A stretch of 9,752 bases of DNA from Comamonadaceae bacterium (GTDB lineage Bacteria; Pseudomonadota; Gammaproteobacteria; Burkholderiales; Burkholderiaceae_C). Position 1 is the first letter of the stretch, and each line of letters begins with the position of its first letter. Under the pieces are notes generated by a model. It saw only the letters and a list, made by a program, of their open reading frames with translations. It searched no databases and was not told the origin of the DNA. Positions 1 to 6,171 of this stretch are shown in pieces. Position numbers and translations under genes: made by a program. The stretch covers positions 1 to 9,752 of the forward strand of contig CANIDW010000031.1 of NCBI GenBank assembly GCA_947466165.1, read 5' to 3'.

Positions 1-835
1 CAAAGGGCTTGAAGGTGTTGAAGGAAATCTCAAAACGCTGGCCGAGTTCGTCGGTGATCTCGTTCCAGTCGTTCTTGGTTGACACGGTCTGCATCATGCC
101 GCGCGGTGCTTCCAGCGCCTTGGGGCTGGCGGTAAAACCTTTGCTGGCCAGCAGCGCCGACATCATGCCGGCGCGGGCGGCGCCACCCGGGTGAAAGGGT
201 TTGGTCATGGTGCCGAACTGCTCGCGCATGCCGACCGGTTGCGAGGCGGCGATACCCAGCGCCATGGCAGTTTGCTGCGTGTCCAGCTTGAGCAGGCGGG
301 CGCAGGCGGCAGCCGCGCCCAGGGTGCCGGTGGAGCCGGTGATGTGCCAGCCGCGGTCATAGTGCTCGGGGTACATGGCGTTGCCGACGCGGCAGGCCAC
401 GTCGATGCCCAGCACCAGCGCGTCTATGCATTCGCGTCCGCTAGCACCGGTGTGCTCAGCCAGTGCCACGATGGCCGAAGCCACCGGGCCGGCCGGATGG
501 ATGATGGTTTTGAGATGCGTATCGTCAAAGTCAAAGGTGTGCGAGGTGATGCCGTTGATCAATGCAGCGCTACCCATGTCCACTTTTTCGCTGCGACCCA
601 GTACGCTGGCCTGCGGCGCGGGCTGGAGCATTTGTGCGGCGGCCAGTGCCGCGTCAGCCGCTTCATGGTGGGCGGCGCCCACGGCGCAACCGAGCCAGTT
701 GGTGAAGGTGCGGTGCGCGTCATGGTCCACCGCATCGCTCCAGCCTTTGGAGGGGTGCGTAGCGACGAATTTCGCCAGAATTTGGGTGACGGGCGGGGCG
801 TTGTGGTCGGCTGTGACCTGGGTATTGCGGGCCAT
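1..835 (-). CDS. MmgE/PrpD family protein (2-methylcitrate dehydratase-like), 3' end cut by window edge
   Basis: The minus-strand frame is open from ATG at 835 to the window edge, giving 278 residues of a protein that is usually about 450-460 long. I translated it by hand. It shows PrpD-family signatures: HTFDFDDTH around residues 99-107, GWHITGSTGTLGAA around 162-175, TKPFHPGGAARAG around 211-223, and KPF just before the cut. In characterised members (cis-aconitate decarboxylase, 2-methylcitrate dehydratase) these segments supply the active-site Asp, His and Lys residues, so D102/D104, H164, K212 and K276 are the likely equivalents (inference). Members are cytoplasmic and dehydrate or decarboxylate small carboxylic acids. 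The substrate here cannot be read from sequence, and prp-operon partners are not visible. The gene lies 126 nt downstream of a Bug-type binding-protein gene on the same strand, which suggests uptake and catabolism of one organic acid. The start has only a weak GAAAGA-like ribosome site. Long plus-strand frames over this region are antisense shadows. Confidence 0.88.
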   Translation of the reverse strand, partial: MARNTQVTADHNAPPVTQILAKFVATHPSKGWSDAVDHDAHRTFTNWLGCAVGAAHHEAADAALAAAQMLQPAPQASVLGRSEKVDMGSAALINGITSHTFDFDDTHLKTIIHPAGPVASAIVALAEHTGASGRECIDALVLGIDVACRVGNAMYPEHYDRGWHITGSTGTLGAAAACARLLKLDTQQTAMALGIAASQPVGMREQFGTMTKPFHPGGAARAGMMSALLASKGFTASPKALEAPRGMMQTVSTKNDWNEITDELGQRFEISFNTFKPF

Positions 836-961
836 GAAAAAGTCTTTCGGCAGGTGATGCCAGAGTTATAAAAAATTGAAACAAGAACGGGGTGAGTCCA
901 GTGCGATCAAAGCTGCGCCTGGCACCCCGGCGGATGTTCCAGCGCGAGCCTTGTGCGCTGA

Positions 962-1933
962 TCAGCTGTCGAGTTGAATACCCCGGTCCTGGGCCAGTTT
1001 GGTCCAGCGGGCAATGTCGGCGCGGATGAAGTCGCCGAATTTTTCGGGTGTCATCACGGTGGGCTCGATGGCCTCGACCGAGAGCTTGTCGCGCATGTCC
1101 GGCGCGCGCAAGACCACAGCCAAGCTTTCATTGAGCTGCTTGACGATGGGCGCCGGCATGCCAGCCGGGCCGACGACGCCGTACCACTGCTGCGCGTCAA
1201 AGCCCTTGAAGCCCGACTCGTCGAGCGTGGGCACATCCTTGAACAGCGGGTGACGCTGCATGCCGGTGACAGCCAGCGGGCGCACGCGGCCGGAGCGGAT
1301 GTGCGGCACAGCAGCGGCCAGGCCGGGGAACATGGCCTGGGTCTGCCCGCCGATCAGGTCGGTGAAGGCCGGGGCAATGCCGCGGTAGGGAATGTGCACC
1401 ATGAAAGAGTTGACCTGTTGCTTGAACAGCTCCATGGTCAGGTGCGTCAGCGAGCCGGCACCGGCCGAGCCGTAACTGAGCTTGCCCGGGTTCTTCTTGA
1501 TGTACTCCATGAACTCCTTGATGTTCTTGACGGGCAGTGCGGCATTGACCACCAGCACATTGGGCGTGCCGCCAATCATGCCGATGGGCGTGAAGTCCTT
1601 GATGGCGTCATACGGCACCTTGCGGGTGGCGGGGCTGGTGCCGTGCGTGGCCACGTAGCCTTGCAGCAGGGTGTAGCCGTCAGGCGCTGCCCGGGCCGTG
1701 GCCTGGCAGGCGATCACGCCGCCGCCGCCGGCCTGGTTGTCCACCAGAAAACTTTGTTTGAGCAAAGCGCCCCAGCGCTCTGTCACGGTGCGCCCGACCA
1801 TGTCGCTACCGCCACCGGCTGACACCGGCACGATGTAGCGGATCGGCTTGCTCGGGTAAGCGGCTTGCGCCCAGCTCAGGGCCGGCGCTGCCAGCAGGGC
1901 GGGGCTTGCGAGTACAAGTGAGCGGCGTTTCAT
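962..1933 (-). CDS. Bug-type (TctC family) tripartite tricarboxylate transporter substrate-binding protein
   Basis: This is a 323-residue secreted solute-binding protein of the usual family length. The N-terminus MKRRSLVLASPALLAAPALS is a signal peptide with cleavage expected after WAQA (residue 24). The Arg pair makes Tat export conceivable, but the motif is incomplete. Mature-domain landmarks are YPSKPIRYIVP (26-36), GGGSDMVGR (40-48), VDNQAGGGG (64-72), APDGYTLLQG (83-92), YDAIKDFTPIG (108-118) and PYRG in the C-terminal half. The aspartate in the conserved segment after YxxKDFxPI is part of the family's carboxylate pocket. Bug proteins bind organic acids, aromatic acids or amides in the periplasm; many are orphans without TctAB membrane subunits, and none are visible here. 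The start at 1933 is favoured over an in-frame ATG at 2020 because it gives a clean signal peptide and has a GGAGA site 5 nt upstream. The gene is probably cotranscribed with the downstream PrpD-family gene. The ligand is unknown. Confidence 0.95.
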   Translation of the reverse strand: MKRRSLVLASPALLAAPALSWAQAAYPSKPIRYIVPVSAGGGSDMVGRTVTERWGALLKQSFLVDNQAGGGGVIACQATARAAPDGYTLLQGYVATHGTSPATRKVPYDAIKDFTPIGMIGGTPNVLVVNAALPVKNIKEFMEYIKKNPGKLSYGSAGAGSLTHLTMELFKQQVNSFMVHIPYRGIAPAFTDLIGGQTQAMFPGLAAAVPHIRSGRVRPLAVTGMQRHPLFKDVPTLDESGFKGFDAQQWYGVVGPAGMPAPIVKQLNESLAVVLRAPDMRDKLSVEAIEPTVMTPEKFGDFIRADIARWTKLAQDRGIQLDS

Positions 1934-1938
1934 GGGTG

Positions 1939-1943
1939 TCTCC
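1939..1943 (-). promoter_or_regulatory. Ribosome binding site deciding the Bug protein start
   Basis: On the minus strand GGAGA (within TGGAGA) lies 5 nt before the ATG at 1933. It is the only good Shine-Dalgarno near either candidate start and argues against the 29-residue extension beginning at 2020. Confidence 0.75.
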
Positions 1944-1996
1944 AGTTTAAAAAATGAGGGTTCTGCGTGAGCGGCGATGGCGATTTCGGCTTTGGG

Positions 1997-2013
1997 TATC
2001 CGCGCATCGGATA
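1997..2013. promoter_or_regulatory. Perfect inverted repeat TATCCG-N5-CGGATA, candidate operator in the Bug leader
   Basis: TATCCG and CGGATA are exact reverse complements separated by CGCAT, centred about 72 nt upstream of the Bug gene ATG. The 17-bp dyad has the size of a dimeric regulator site, or it could form a small leader hairpin. No regulator gene is visible beside it, so the function is inferred from symmetry and position only. Confidence 0.35.
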
Positions 2014-2084
2014 TCAGCACCCCCGCAGGTACCAGCCCAGAACATCGTCACCCGCAGTTTGATCAGCGAAGTGGCGCGAACGTC

Positions 2085-2099
2085 GTTAAATCGGTTAAC
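2085..2099. promoter_or_regulatory. Perfect inverted repeat GTTAA-N5-TTAAC, candidate operator or promoter element
   Basis: GTTAAATCGGTTAAC reads as 5-bp arms around ATCGG, about 160 nt upstream of the Bug gene start, in an AT-richer patch of a GC-rich region. It overlaps the best, still weak, minus-strand -10-like box. A dimeric repressor or activator site is plausible; the regulator is not in the window. Confidence 0.35.
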
Positions 2100-2166
2100 T
2101 GGTGTAGCGGTCAGCCAGAGGCGTATCGCCGTTGGAATCAAAGATATATCGTAAACGAAATGCCTA

Positions 2167-2203
2167 GGCGCACTTTTGCGCCCAAGTCGCCCCTATCCGG
2201 GGC
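2167..2203 (-). terminator. Two adjacent GC-rich hairpins, possible terminator of the ftsY-side transcript
   Basis: GGCGCA-CTTT-TGCGCC (2167-2182) and GCCCC-TATCC-GGGGC (2189-2203) are perfect 6-bp and 5-bp stems separated by 6 nt. On the minus strand they follow the last gene of the ftsY cluster and precede the Bug promoter region. Only a patchy T-rich stretch (CATTTCGTTT) follows, so an intrinsic terminator is possible but weak. A processing or Rho-related structure is an alternative. Confidence 0.35.
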
Positions 2204-2433
2204 CTTTGCGTGCGCCTGCTCAGGCCAAGCCGGCGCTCAAGCCGATTTTGTGCAGTTGATATCGATGCGCCCCGGCATGGTCAAAAATGAATGCACGGCG
2301 TGGTGGAGCCGGTGCCGGTTTACATCGAGCAAGGCGGCATGCGCCAGGCCGGCGATTTTGAGAATAGATGTGTCCGGATGGGGCAGCCTGGCGTAAAAAG
2401 CCGGCAGATCTTTGGGTAGCCCGGGTCTCAGGC

Positions 2434-2790
2434 TTATCGCGGCGGGCGCTCGGCCGGGATTTCGCGCACTTCGACATCCACCACCTCGTCGCTGCCAAGG
2501 CGGCTGCGGGCGGGCGGTGCAGCTGGATTGGCCCGTGCGTTTGTGCCTGTGGTGTCGAAGTTTTCAGGGGCGGTGCTGCGCCAGCGGCCGGACATCTGCT
2601 GGCCTGAAAACTGCCTGAACCGACTGAAAGCGGTGACCGCCGCCGGTTTTTGTCCGGTCACCAAAGCACGCAGCAGTGCCAGCAACAACATCACCAGCCC
2701 CAGGGCCAGCAGGCTGAGCAGTGCAACAGCGGCAAAAATACCCAGCGCCAGGCGCATGAGCACTTGGATGAGACGGTTAAAAAAAGGCAA
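2434..2790 (-). CDS. Small single-pass membrane protein of unknown function, TTG start
   Basis: I do not recognise a named family. From TTG at 2790 the product is 118 residues. A long hydrophobic segment spans about residues 12-41 (LALGIFAAVALLSLLALG and on through VMLLLALL), preceded by positive residues. It is followed by a polar Pro/Ala/Arg-rich tail ending in an acidic-basic stretch with VVDVEVREIP (103-112), a style of C-terminus I recall from hypothetical comamonad membrane proteins. The tail is probably cytoplasmic or otherwise exposed. The start is chosen because AGGGA lies 7 nt before the TTG; an in-frame TTG at 2820 would add 10 residues but has no ribosome site. It lies 75 nt downstream of the CDP-alcohol phosphatidyltransferase gene on the same strand and may share its transcript. 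Codons 2-4 contain a run of seven T, a possible slippage point. Function is unknown. Confidence 0.72.
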   Translation of the reverse strand: MPFFNRLIQVLMRLALGIFAAVALLSLLALGLVMLLLALLRALVTGQKPAAVTAFSRFRQFSGQQMSGRWRSTAPENFDTTGTNARANPAAPPARSRLGSDEVVDVEVREIPAERPPR

Positions 2791-2839
2791 TGTAAATTCC
2801 CTGAAAGGACTTGTGCTCAAGCAGGTAGATGAGGCTCAT
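2777..2839 (-). other. Short ATG frame (20 codons) overlapping the start of the membrane protein gene
   Basis: ATG at 2839 opens a 20-codon frame (MSLIYLLEHK... to ...YIAFF) that ends at TAA 2777-2779, just after the T7 tract and about 10 nt inside the membrane protein gene. If the tract had six T instead of seven, this frame would run directly into FNRLIQVLM of the downstream protein. It could be a translated leader that couples expression, the true N-terminus interrupted by a frameshift, or chance. Its own ribosome site is poor (only GGA close to the ATG). Confidence 0.25.
2798..2802 (-). promoter_or_regulatory. Ribosome binding site deciding the TTG start at 2790
   Basis: AGGGA on the minus strand, 7 nt upstream of TTG at 2790. 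It is the only purine-rich site near any candidate start of the small membrane protein. Confidence 0.5.
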
Positions 2840-2865
2840 GGATCCGATTGCAAGTCGCGCTGCGC

Positions 2866-3471
2866 TCAGCCAAAGGCTTTATAGCCCGAAACTACACGGG
2901 CAGAGGTGGTGACGGCGCACAGTCCCGCAAAAACCCAGGCCAACAGCGCAAACTGTGCGGGCCACAAACACATGGCAACGAAAAAACCCAGCGTTTCTGT
3001 GCCTTCTGTCAGTCCGCCCAAAAAGTAGAACGACTTACCAGGGGACATCGGCTTGCTCATCTGGCGTTTGGCCGCCACCACAGCAAAGGCTAAAAAACTG
3101 CTGCCTGTTCCCATGAAGCCCGCCAGCAAGGCCGCTGCCGCCAGTGCGTTGGCGGCAGGGTCAGCCAATGCAAAGGCCAGCACCACGGCCGCGTAAAAAA
3201 TGAAGTCCAGGGTGATGTCCAAGAACCCCCCGCGGTCAGTGGGCTGTGTCTGCCGGGCCACCGCGCCGTCCAGACCATCGCAAAGCCGGGACAACAGCAG
3301 CAAAACCAGGCCCGCCCCGTAGGCGCGTTGCGTAATCAAAACCGCTGCCAGCAAACCCATGGCAAAACCGGCCAGCGTCAGCTGATTGGCTGTGACTTTC
3401 AAGGCGACGAGTCGCCGCGCTACGCGGCTGAGCACGGGCTCGATCAGGCGTTGGGCAAAGCTGTCGAGCAT
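2866..3471 (-). CDS. CDP-alcohol phosphatidyltransferase family membrane protein (YnjF-like)
   Basis: The 201-residue integral membrane protein carries the family signature DGLDGAVAR (65-73) followed by G81, D85 and D89 (GGFLDITLDF), matching D-x2-D-G-x2-A-R-x7-G-x3-D-x3-D. The usual spacer is x8 before the Gly; the one-residue-shorter form with TDxGGxLD matches my memory of a YnjF-like branch. The Asp residues bind the metal and the CDP-alcohol pyrophosphate. Such enzymes transfer a phosphatidyl or similar group to an alcohol acceptor in the inner membrane. Hydrophobic segments surround the motif (about 31-60, 91-113, 115-133, 161-190). A second conserved-looking stretch, KSFYFLGGLTEGTET (146-160), probably belongs to this branch and may shape acceptor specificity (inference). 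The acceptor is not predictable. The gene starts 19 nt after the ftsY stop, so cotranscription with ftsY is likely. The ribosome site is weak, consistent with translational coupling. Confidence 0.88.
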   Translation of the reverse strand: MLDSFAQRLIEPVLSRVARRLVALKVTANQLTLAGFAMGLLAAVLITQRAYGAGLVLLLLSRLCDGLDGAVARQTQPTDRGGFLDITLDFIFYAAVVLAFALADPAANALAAAALLAGFMGTGSSFLAFAVVAAKRQMSKPMSPGKSFYFLGGLTEGTETLGFFVAMCLWPAQFALLAWVFAGLCAVTTSARVVSGYKAFG

Positions 3472-3490
3472 GGGGTGCGCGCCGGTCGGT

Positions 3491-4603
3491 TTAACTCAGC
3501 AAGGCCTGGGCAAATTCGCGTGCGTTAAAGGTTTCCAGATCTTGGACCTGCTCTCCAACGCCGATAAAGTAAACCGGCACCGCTCGCCAATCCGGATGGG
3601 CTTTGCTGCGTTCGCTGGCCCACAGCGCAATAGCTGCCAGCACGCCGCCTTTGGCCGTGCCATCGAGCTTGGTGACGATCAGACCGGTGAGTTGCAATGC
3701 CTCGTCAAAGGCTTTGACCTGCGCCAGTGCATTTTGTCCGGTGTTGCCGTCGATGACCAAAAGAATTTCATGCGGCGGCGTGCCGATGCCCTGACCGCCT
3801 GCCTTGGCGATGGTGCGTTTGATTTTTTTGAGCTCTTCCATCAAGTGCAGTTGCGTGGGCAAACGGCCGGCGGTGTCCACCAGCACCACGTCCTTGCCAC
3901 GGGCCTTGCCGGCACTGACCGCGTCGAAGCTCACTGAGGCCGGGTCACCGCCCGCCTGGCTGACGATCTCAACCGTATTGCGGTCGGCCCAGACAGTGAG
4001 TTGCTCGCGCGCCGCTGCCCGGAAAGTGTCGGCCGCAGCCAGCAGCACCGTAGCGCCCGCATCGCTCAGGTGGCGTGTGAGCTTGCCGATGGAGGTGGTC
4101 TTGCCGGCGCCATTGACGCCGGTCACCATGATCACAGTGGGCACAAATTCGCCTATGCGCAAGGGCTGCTCCAGGGGTTTGAGCAAGCCGCTGAGCACTT
4201 CGATCAGCAGGTTGCGCACAGCCACGGGGTGCGTCACGCCGCTGTCTTTGACGCGGCGGCGAACTTCGCCCAGCAAGTAGTTGCTGGCGGCTACGCCGGC
4301 GTCGGCCATCAGCAGCGCCGTCTCCAGGTCTTCGTAAAGCGCTTCGTCGATTTGCGTGCCTGTGAAAACGCTGGAAATGCTGCTGCCCGTCTTGCGCAAG
4401 CCGGCCTTGAGCTTGTTCAACCAGGGTTCGCGTCCGGCCAGCAGGCCCTGGGCTGGCGCCTGGCTGTTGGCCGCAATCGGCGTGACCAGTGCGCTGCCGA
4501 TCAGACCCGCTGTTGAACCACCCAGCGCCGCATCACCGGGAGCGTTCAGGGTTTCGGATGCCGCTACCGGCCGGGGTGTTTTTTTCTTGAAGAAACTGAA
4601 CAT
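3491..4603 (-). CDS. ftsY: Signal recognition particle receptor FtsY
   Basis: This 370-residue SRP-family GTPase docks the SRP-ribosome complex at the membrane for cotranslational insertion. The N-terminus MFSFFKKK is followed by a short low-complexity A region (about 10-60) and the helical N domain (about 60-150). The G domain follows: GVNGAGKTT (P-loop, 162-170), DTFRAAAREQL (192-202), DTAGRLPTQ (243-251), TKLDGTAKGG (311-320) and GVGEQVQDLETFN (348-360). All nucleotide-binding and IBD motifs are present, so it is intact. A somewhat long linker (LWASERSKAHPDWRA, about 327-341) sits between G4 and the VPVYFIGVGE strand. The ATG at 4603 is the natural start but has no clear Shine-Dalgarno. 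The gene heads a minus-strand cluster and is divergent from the M16 peptidase pair. In E. coli ftsY is followed by ftsEX and sits next to rsmD; here rsmD is near but divergent and ftsEX is absent. Confidence 0.98.
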   Translation of the reverse strand: MFSFFKKKTPRPVAASETLNAPGDAALGGSTAGLIGSALVTPIAANSQAPAQGLLAGREPWLNKLKAGLRKTGSSISSVFTGTQIDEALYEDLETALLMADAGVAASNYLLGEVRRRVKDSGVTHPVAVRNLLIEVLSGLLKPLEQPLRIGEFVPTVIMVTGVNGAGKTTSIGKLTRHLSDAGATVLLAAADTFRAAAREQLTVWADRNTVEIVSQAGGDPASVSFDAVSAGKARGKDVVLVDTAGRLPTQLHLMEELKKIKRTIAKAGGQGIGTPPHEILLVIDGNTGQNALAQVKAFDEALQLTGLIVTKLDGTAKGGVLAAIALWASERSKAHPDWRAVPVYFIGVGEQVQDLETFNAREFAQALLS

Positions 4604-4688
4604 GTGAGGGTCTTTGAACTGCAGCTATTCTATGAAACGCCCCGTGCAAGTTACATTTGCCCAACACATGACCCCAACTCAGCTCACG
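4604..4688. promoter_or_regulatory. Divergent promoter region between ftsY and the M16 peptidase genes
   Basis: This gap should hold both promoters. On the minus strand TAGAAT (4632 to 4627) is a good -10 for ftsY and would put the transcript start near 4620, giving a leader of about 16 nt, but the -35 at 17-nt spacing is poor. On the plus strand TATTCT (4626-4631) overlaps the same bases and could serve the M16 genes, again with no strong -35. Overlapping -10 boxes on opposite strands would make the two transcripts compete. Confidence 0.35.
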
Positions 4689-6155
4689 ATGACCATGTTT
4701 CCACTTTCTCTTTGTCCACGTCTGGCCGGTGCGCGTCTGGTGAAAAAAGCCGCTGCGCTCTTGGGTGCCTGGTGTCTGCTTGCCAGCAGCGCCAGTGCCC
4801 AAAGCCCCGCCCCTGGTATGCAGGTGCAGCAGTTCACACTGGCCAATGGTTTGACGCTGATCGTTAAACCCGACCGCCGGGCGCCTACGGTGGCGCACAT
4901 GCTGTGGGTGCGGGTGGGCTCGATGGACGAGGTGGACGGCAGCTCGGGCGTGGCCCACGCCCTGGAACACATGATGTTTAAAGGCACGCCCACCCTCAAG
5001 CCCGGTGAGTTTTCGCGCCGCATTGCGGCTTTGGGCGGGCGCGACAACGCTTTTACCAGCCGCGATGCCACCGCCTACCACCAGCAAATTCCTGCCGCCC
5101 GCCTTGAAGAGGTGATGCAGCTGGAAGCCGACCGCTTTGCCAACACCCAGTGGGACGACGAAGAGTTCAAGCGTGAAATCGAAGTCGTCAAGGAAGAGCG
5201 CCGGCTGCGCACCGAAGACGCGCCACGCTCGCAACTCTACGAGTATGCCTACGCTGTGGCTTTCACGGCTTCGCCTTACCGGCGGCCCATCGTCGGCTGG
5301 ATGAGTGATCTGGATGCCATGACCTCGGACGATCTGCGCCGCTTTTACCGCCAGTGGTATGTACCCGGCAATGCCGCCGTGGTCATTGCCGGTGATGTGG
5401 ATGTGGCCCAGGTGCGAGCCTGGGCTGAAAAGTACTACGGCCGCATTCCCGCCGGGCTGACCCCGGCACGCAAACCGCGCATTGAACCGGCCCAGAACGG
5501 TATCCGCCAGATCGAGCACAAAGCCAGTGCCAGCCAGGCCTATGTCAGTCTCATGTTCAAAGTACCGCAACTTGATGTCAGCGCACTGAAAGATGTGCCG
5601 GCCCAAGCCTCAGCTGCCAGCCGTGACGCGCTGGCGCTGACTGTCTTGGCTGCCGTGCTCGATGGCTACAGCGGCGCCCGCCTGGACCGGGCTCTGACGC
5701 AAGGCGCTGACCGGGTGGCGGACAGTGCCGGCGCCTACAACGGTCTGTTTGGCCGCGGGCCGCAGGTTTTTTTCCTGGACGGTGTGCCGGCTGAAGGTAA
5801 AACGCCCGGCCAGGTACTGGCTGCGCTGCGCAAGCAAATTGAGAGGATCGCCCGCGAAGGCGTCAGCCAGGGCGAACTGCAGCGTGTCAAAACCCAGTGG
5901 GTTGCTTCAGAAACCTACAAGCTGGATGCTATTTTCAGCCAGGCCAGAGAGCTTGGCAGCAATTGGCTCAACGGTTTTCCACTGGACGCTAACGCGCGTG
6001 TGGTGGCGCAGTTGCGCACCGTCACGGCGCAAGAAGTGCAGTCTGTGGCCGCGCGCTATTTCGGCGACGAGCAGTTGACCCTGGCCACGCTGGTGCCGTT
6101 GCCCCCGGACCCGAACCGCAAGCCCCGCCTGCCAGCCGCAGCTTCGCGCCACTGA
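4689..6155 (+). CDS. Exported M16 family zinc metallopeptidase, catalytic subunit
   Basis: From ATG at 4689 the product has 488 residues, normal for an M16B peptidase. It begins with a signal peptide: basic LVKK, hydrophobic AAALLGAWCLLA, likely cleavage after SASA (about residue 37), so it is probably periplasmic. The zinc-binding inverted motif HALEH (90-94) and the downstream glutamate in EVVKEERR (E170) are present, so it should be catalytically competent. The second domain lacks the conserved Arg/Tyr pair: where the partner has REKRGLTY, this protein reads TQGADRVA. Active M16B enzymes need both elements, and paired subunits are known in which each supplies one. The gene lies 16 nt before the partner. 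The start is uncertain: the frame is open from TTG at 4614, with ATGs at 4632, 4668, 4689 and 4695 and a GTG at 4740 that would also give a neat signal peptide, and none has a clear ribosome site. Substrate unknown. Confidence 0.93.
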   Translation: MTMFPLSLCPRLAGARLVKKAAALLGAWCLLASSASAQSPAPGMQVQQFTLANGLTLIVKPDRRAPTVAHMLWVRVGSMDEVDGSSGVAHALEHMMFKGTPTLKPGEFSRRIAALGGRDNAFTSRDATAYHQQIPAARLEEVMQLEADRFANTQWDDEEFKREIEVVKEERRLRTEDAPRSQLYEYAYAVAFTASPYRRPIVGWMSDLDAMTSDDLRRFYRQWYVPGNAAVVIAGDVDVAQVRAWAEKYYGRIPAGLTPARKPRIEPAQNGIRQIEHKASASQAYVSLMFKVPQLDVSALKDVPAQASAASRDALALTVLAAVLDGYSGARLDRALTQGADRVADSAGAYNGLFGRGPQVFFLDGVPAEGKTPGQVLAALRKQIERIAREGVSQGELQRVKTQWVASETYKLDAIFSQARELGSNWLNGFPLDANARVVAQLRTVTAQEVQSVAARYFGDEQLTLATLVPLPPDPNRKPRLPAAASRH

Positions 6156-6171
6156 AACTGAAAGTGCAGCC

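Larger units (their letters stand above)
1934..2433. other. 500-bp intergenic region upstream of the Bug/PrpD unit, no convincing gene
   Basis: Short frames exist here on both strands (minus 1947-2141 and 2220-2498, plus 1977-2396), but none has protein-like composition, a recognisable domain or a good ribosome site. One other minus-strand frame, ending with TGA at 2237 and open from upstream of 2433, reads as a fairly protein-like segment (for example DLPAFYARLPHPD, then KIAGLAHAALLDVNRHRLHH), but it has no ATG, GTG or TTG start. It could be a decayed gene fragment or chance. The region also holds two perfect inverted repeats and two GC-rich hairpins, listed separately. It must contain the promoter for the Bug gene. 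A weak candidate on the minus strand is CTGACC, 18 nt, TTTAAC, overlapping the inverted repeat at 2085-2099. Confidence 0.6.

Noticed and set aside
191..871. Plus-strand open frames over the PrpD-family gene
   Set aside because: The minus strand encodes clear PrpD motifs; the plus frames are reverse-frame artefacts.
957..966. Palindrome GCTGATCAGC at the Bug gene stop
   Set aside because: A 10-bp palindrome overlapping coding sequence is expected by chance, and there is no loop or T run to make it a terminator.
974..1822. Plus-strand open frame of 282 codons over the Bug gene
   Set aside because: Antisense shadow of the recognisable binding protein; no domain and atypical composition.
1934..2020. 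N-terminal extension of the Bug protein from ATG at 2020
   Set aside because: It would bury the signal peptide behind 29 residues, and the GGAGA ribosome site belongs to ATG 1933.
1947..2141. Minus-strand 64-codon frame just upstream of the Bug gene, considered as a leader protein
   Set aside because: No ribosome site at its ATG, unconvincing composition, and it crosses both candidate operator repeats.
2220..2498. Minus-strand 92-codon frame overlapping the membrane protein gene
   Set aside because: Arg/Cys/Pro-rich composition, no ribosome site, no recognisable domain, and it overlaps the 3' end of a better-supported gene in another frame.
4533..5606. Long minus-strand open frame (357 codons) over the first M16 gene
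   Set aside because: It is antisense to a gene with clear M16 motifs, has a His/Gly/Arg-rich composition typical of a reverse-frame shadow, and also overlaps the 5' end of ftsY.
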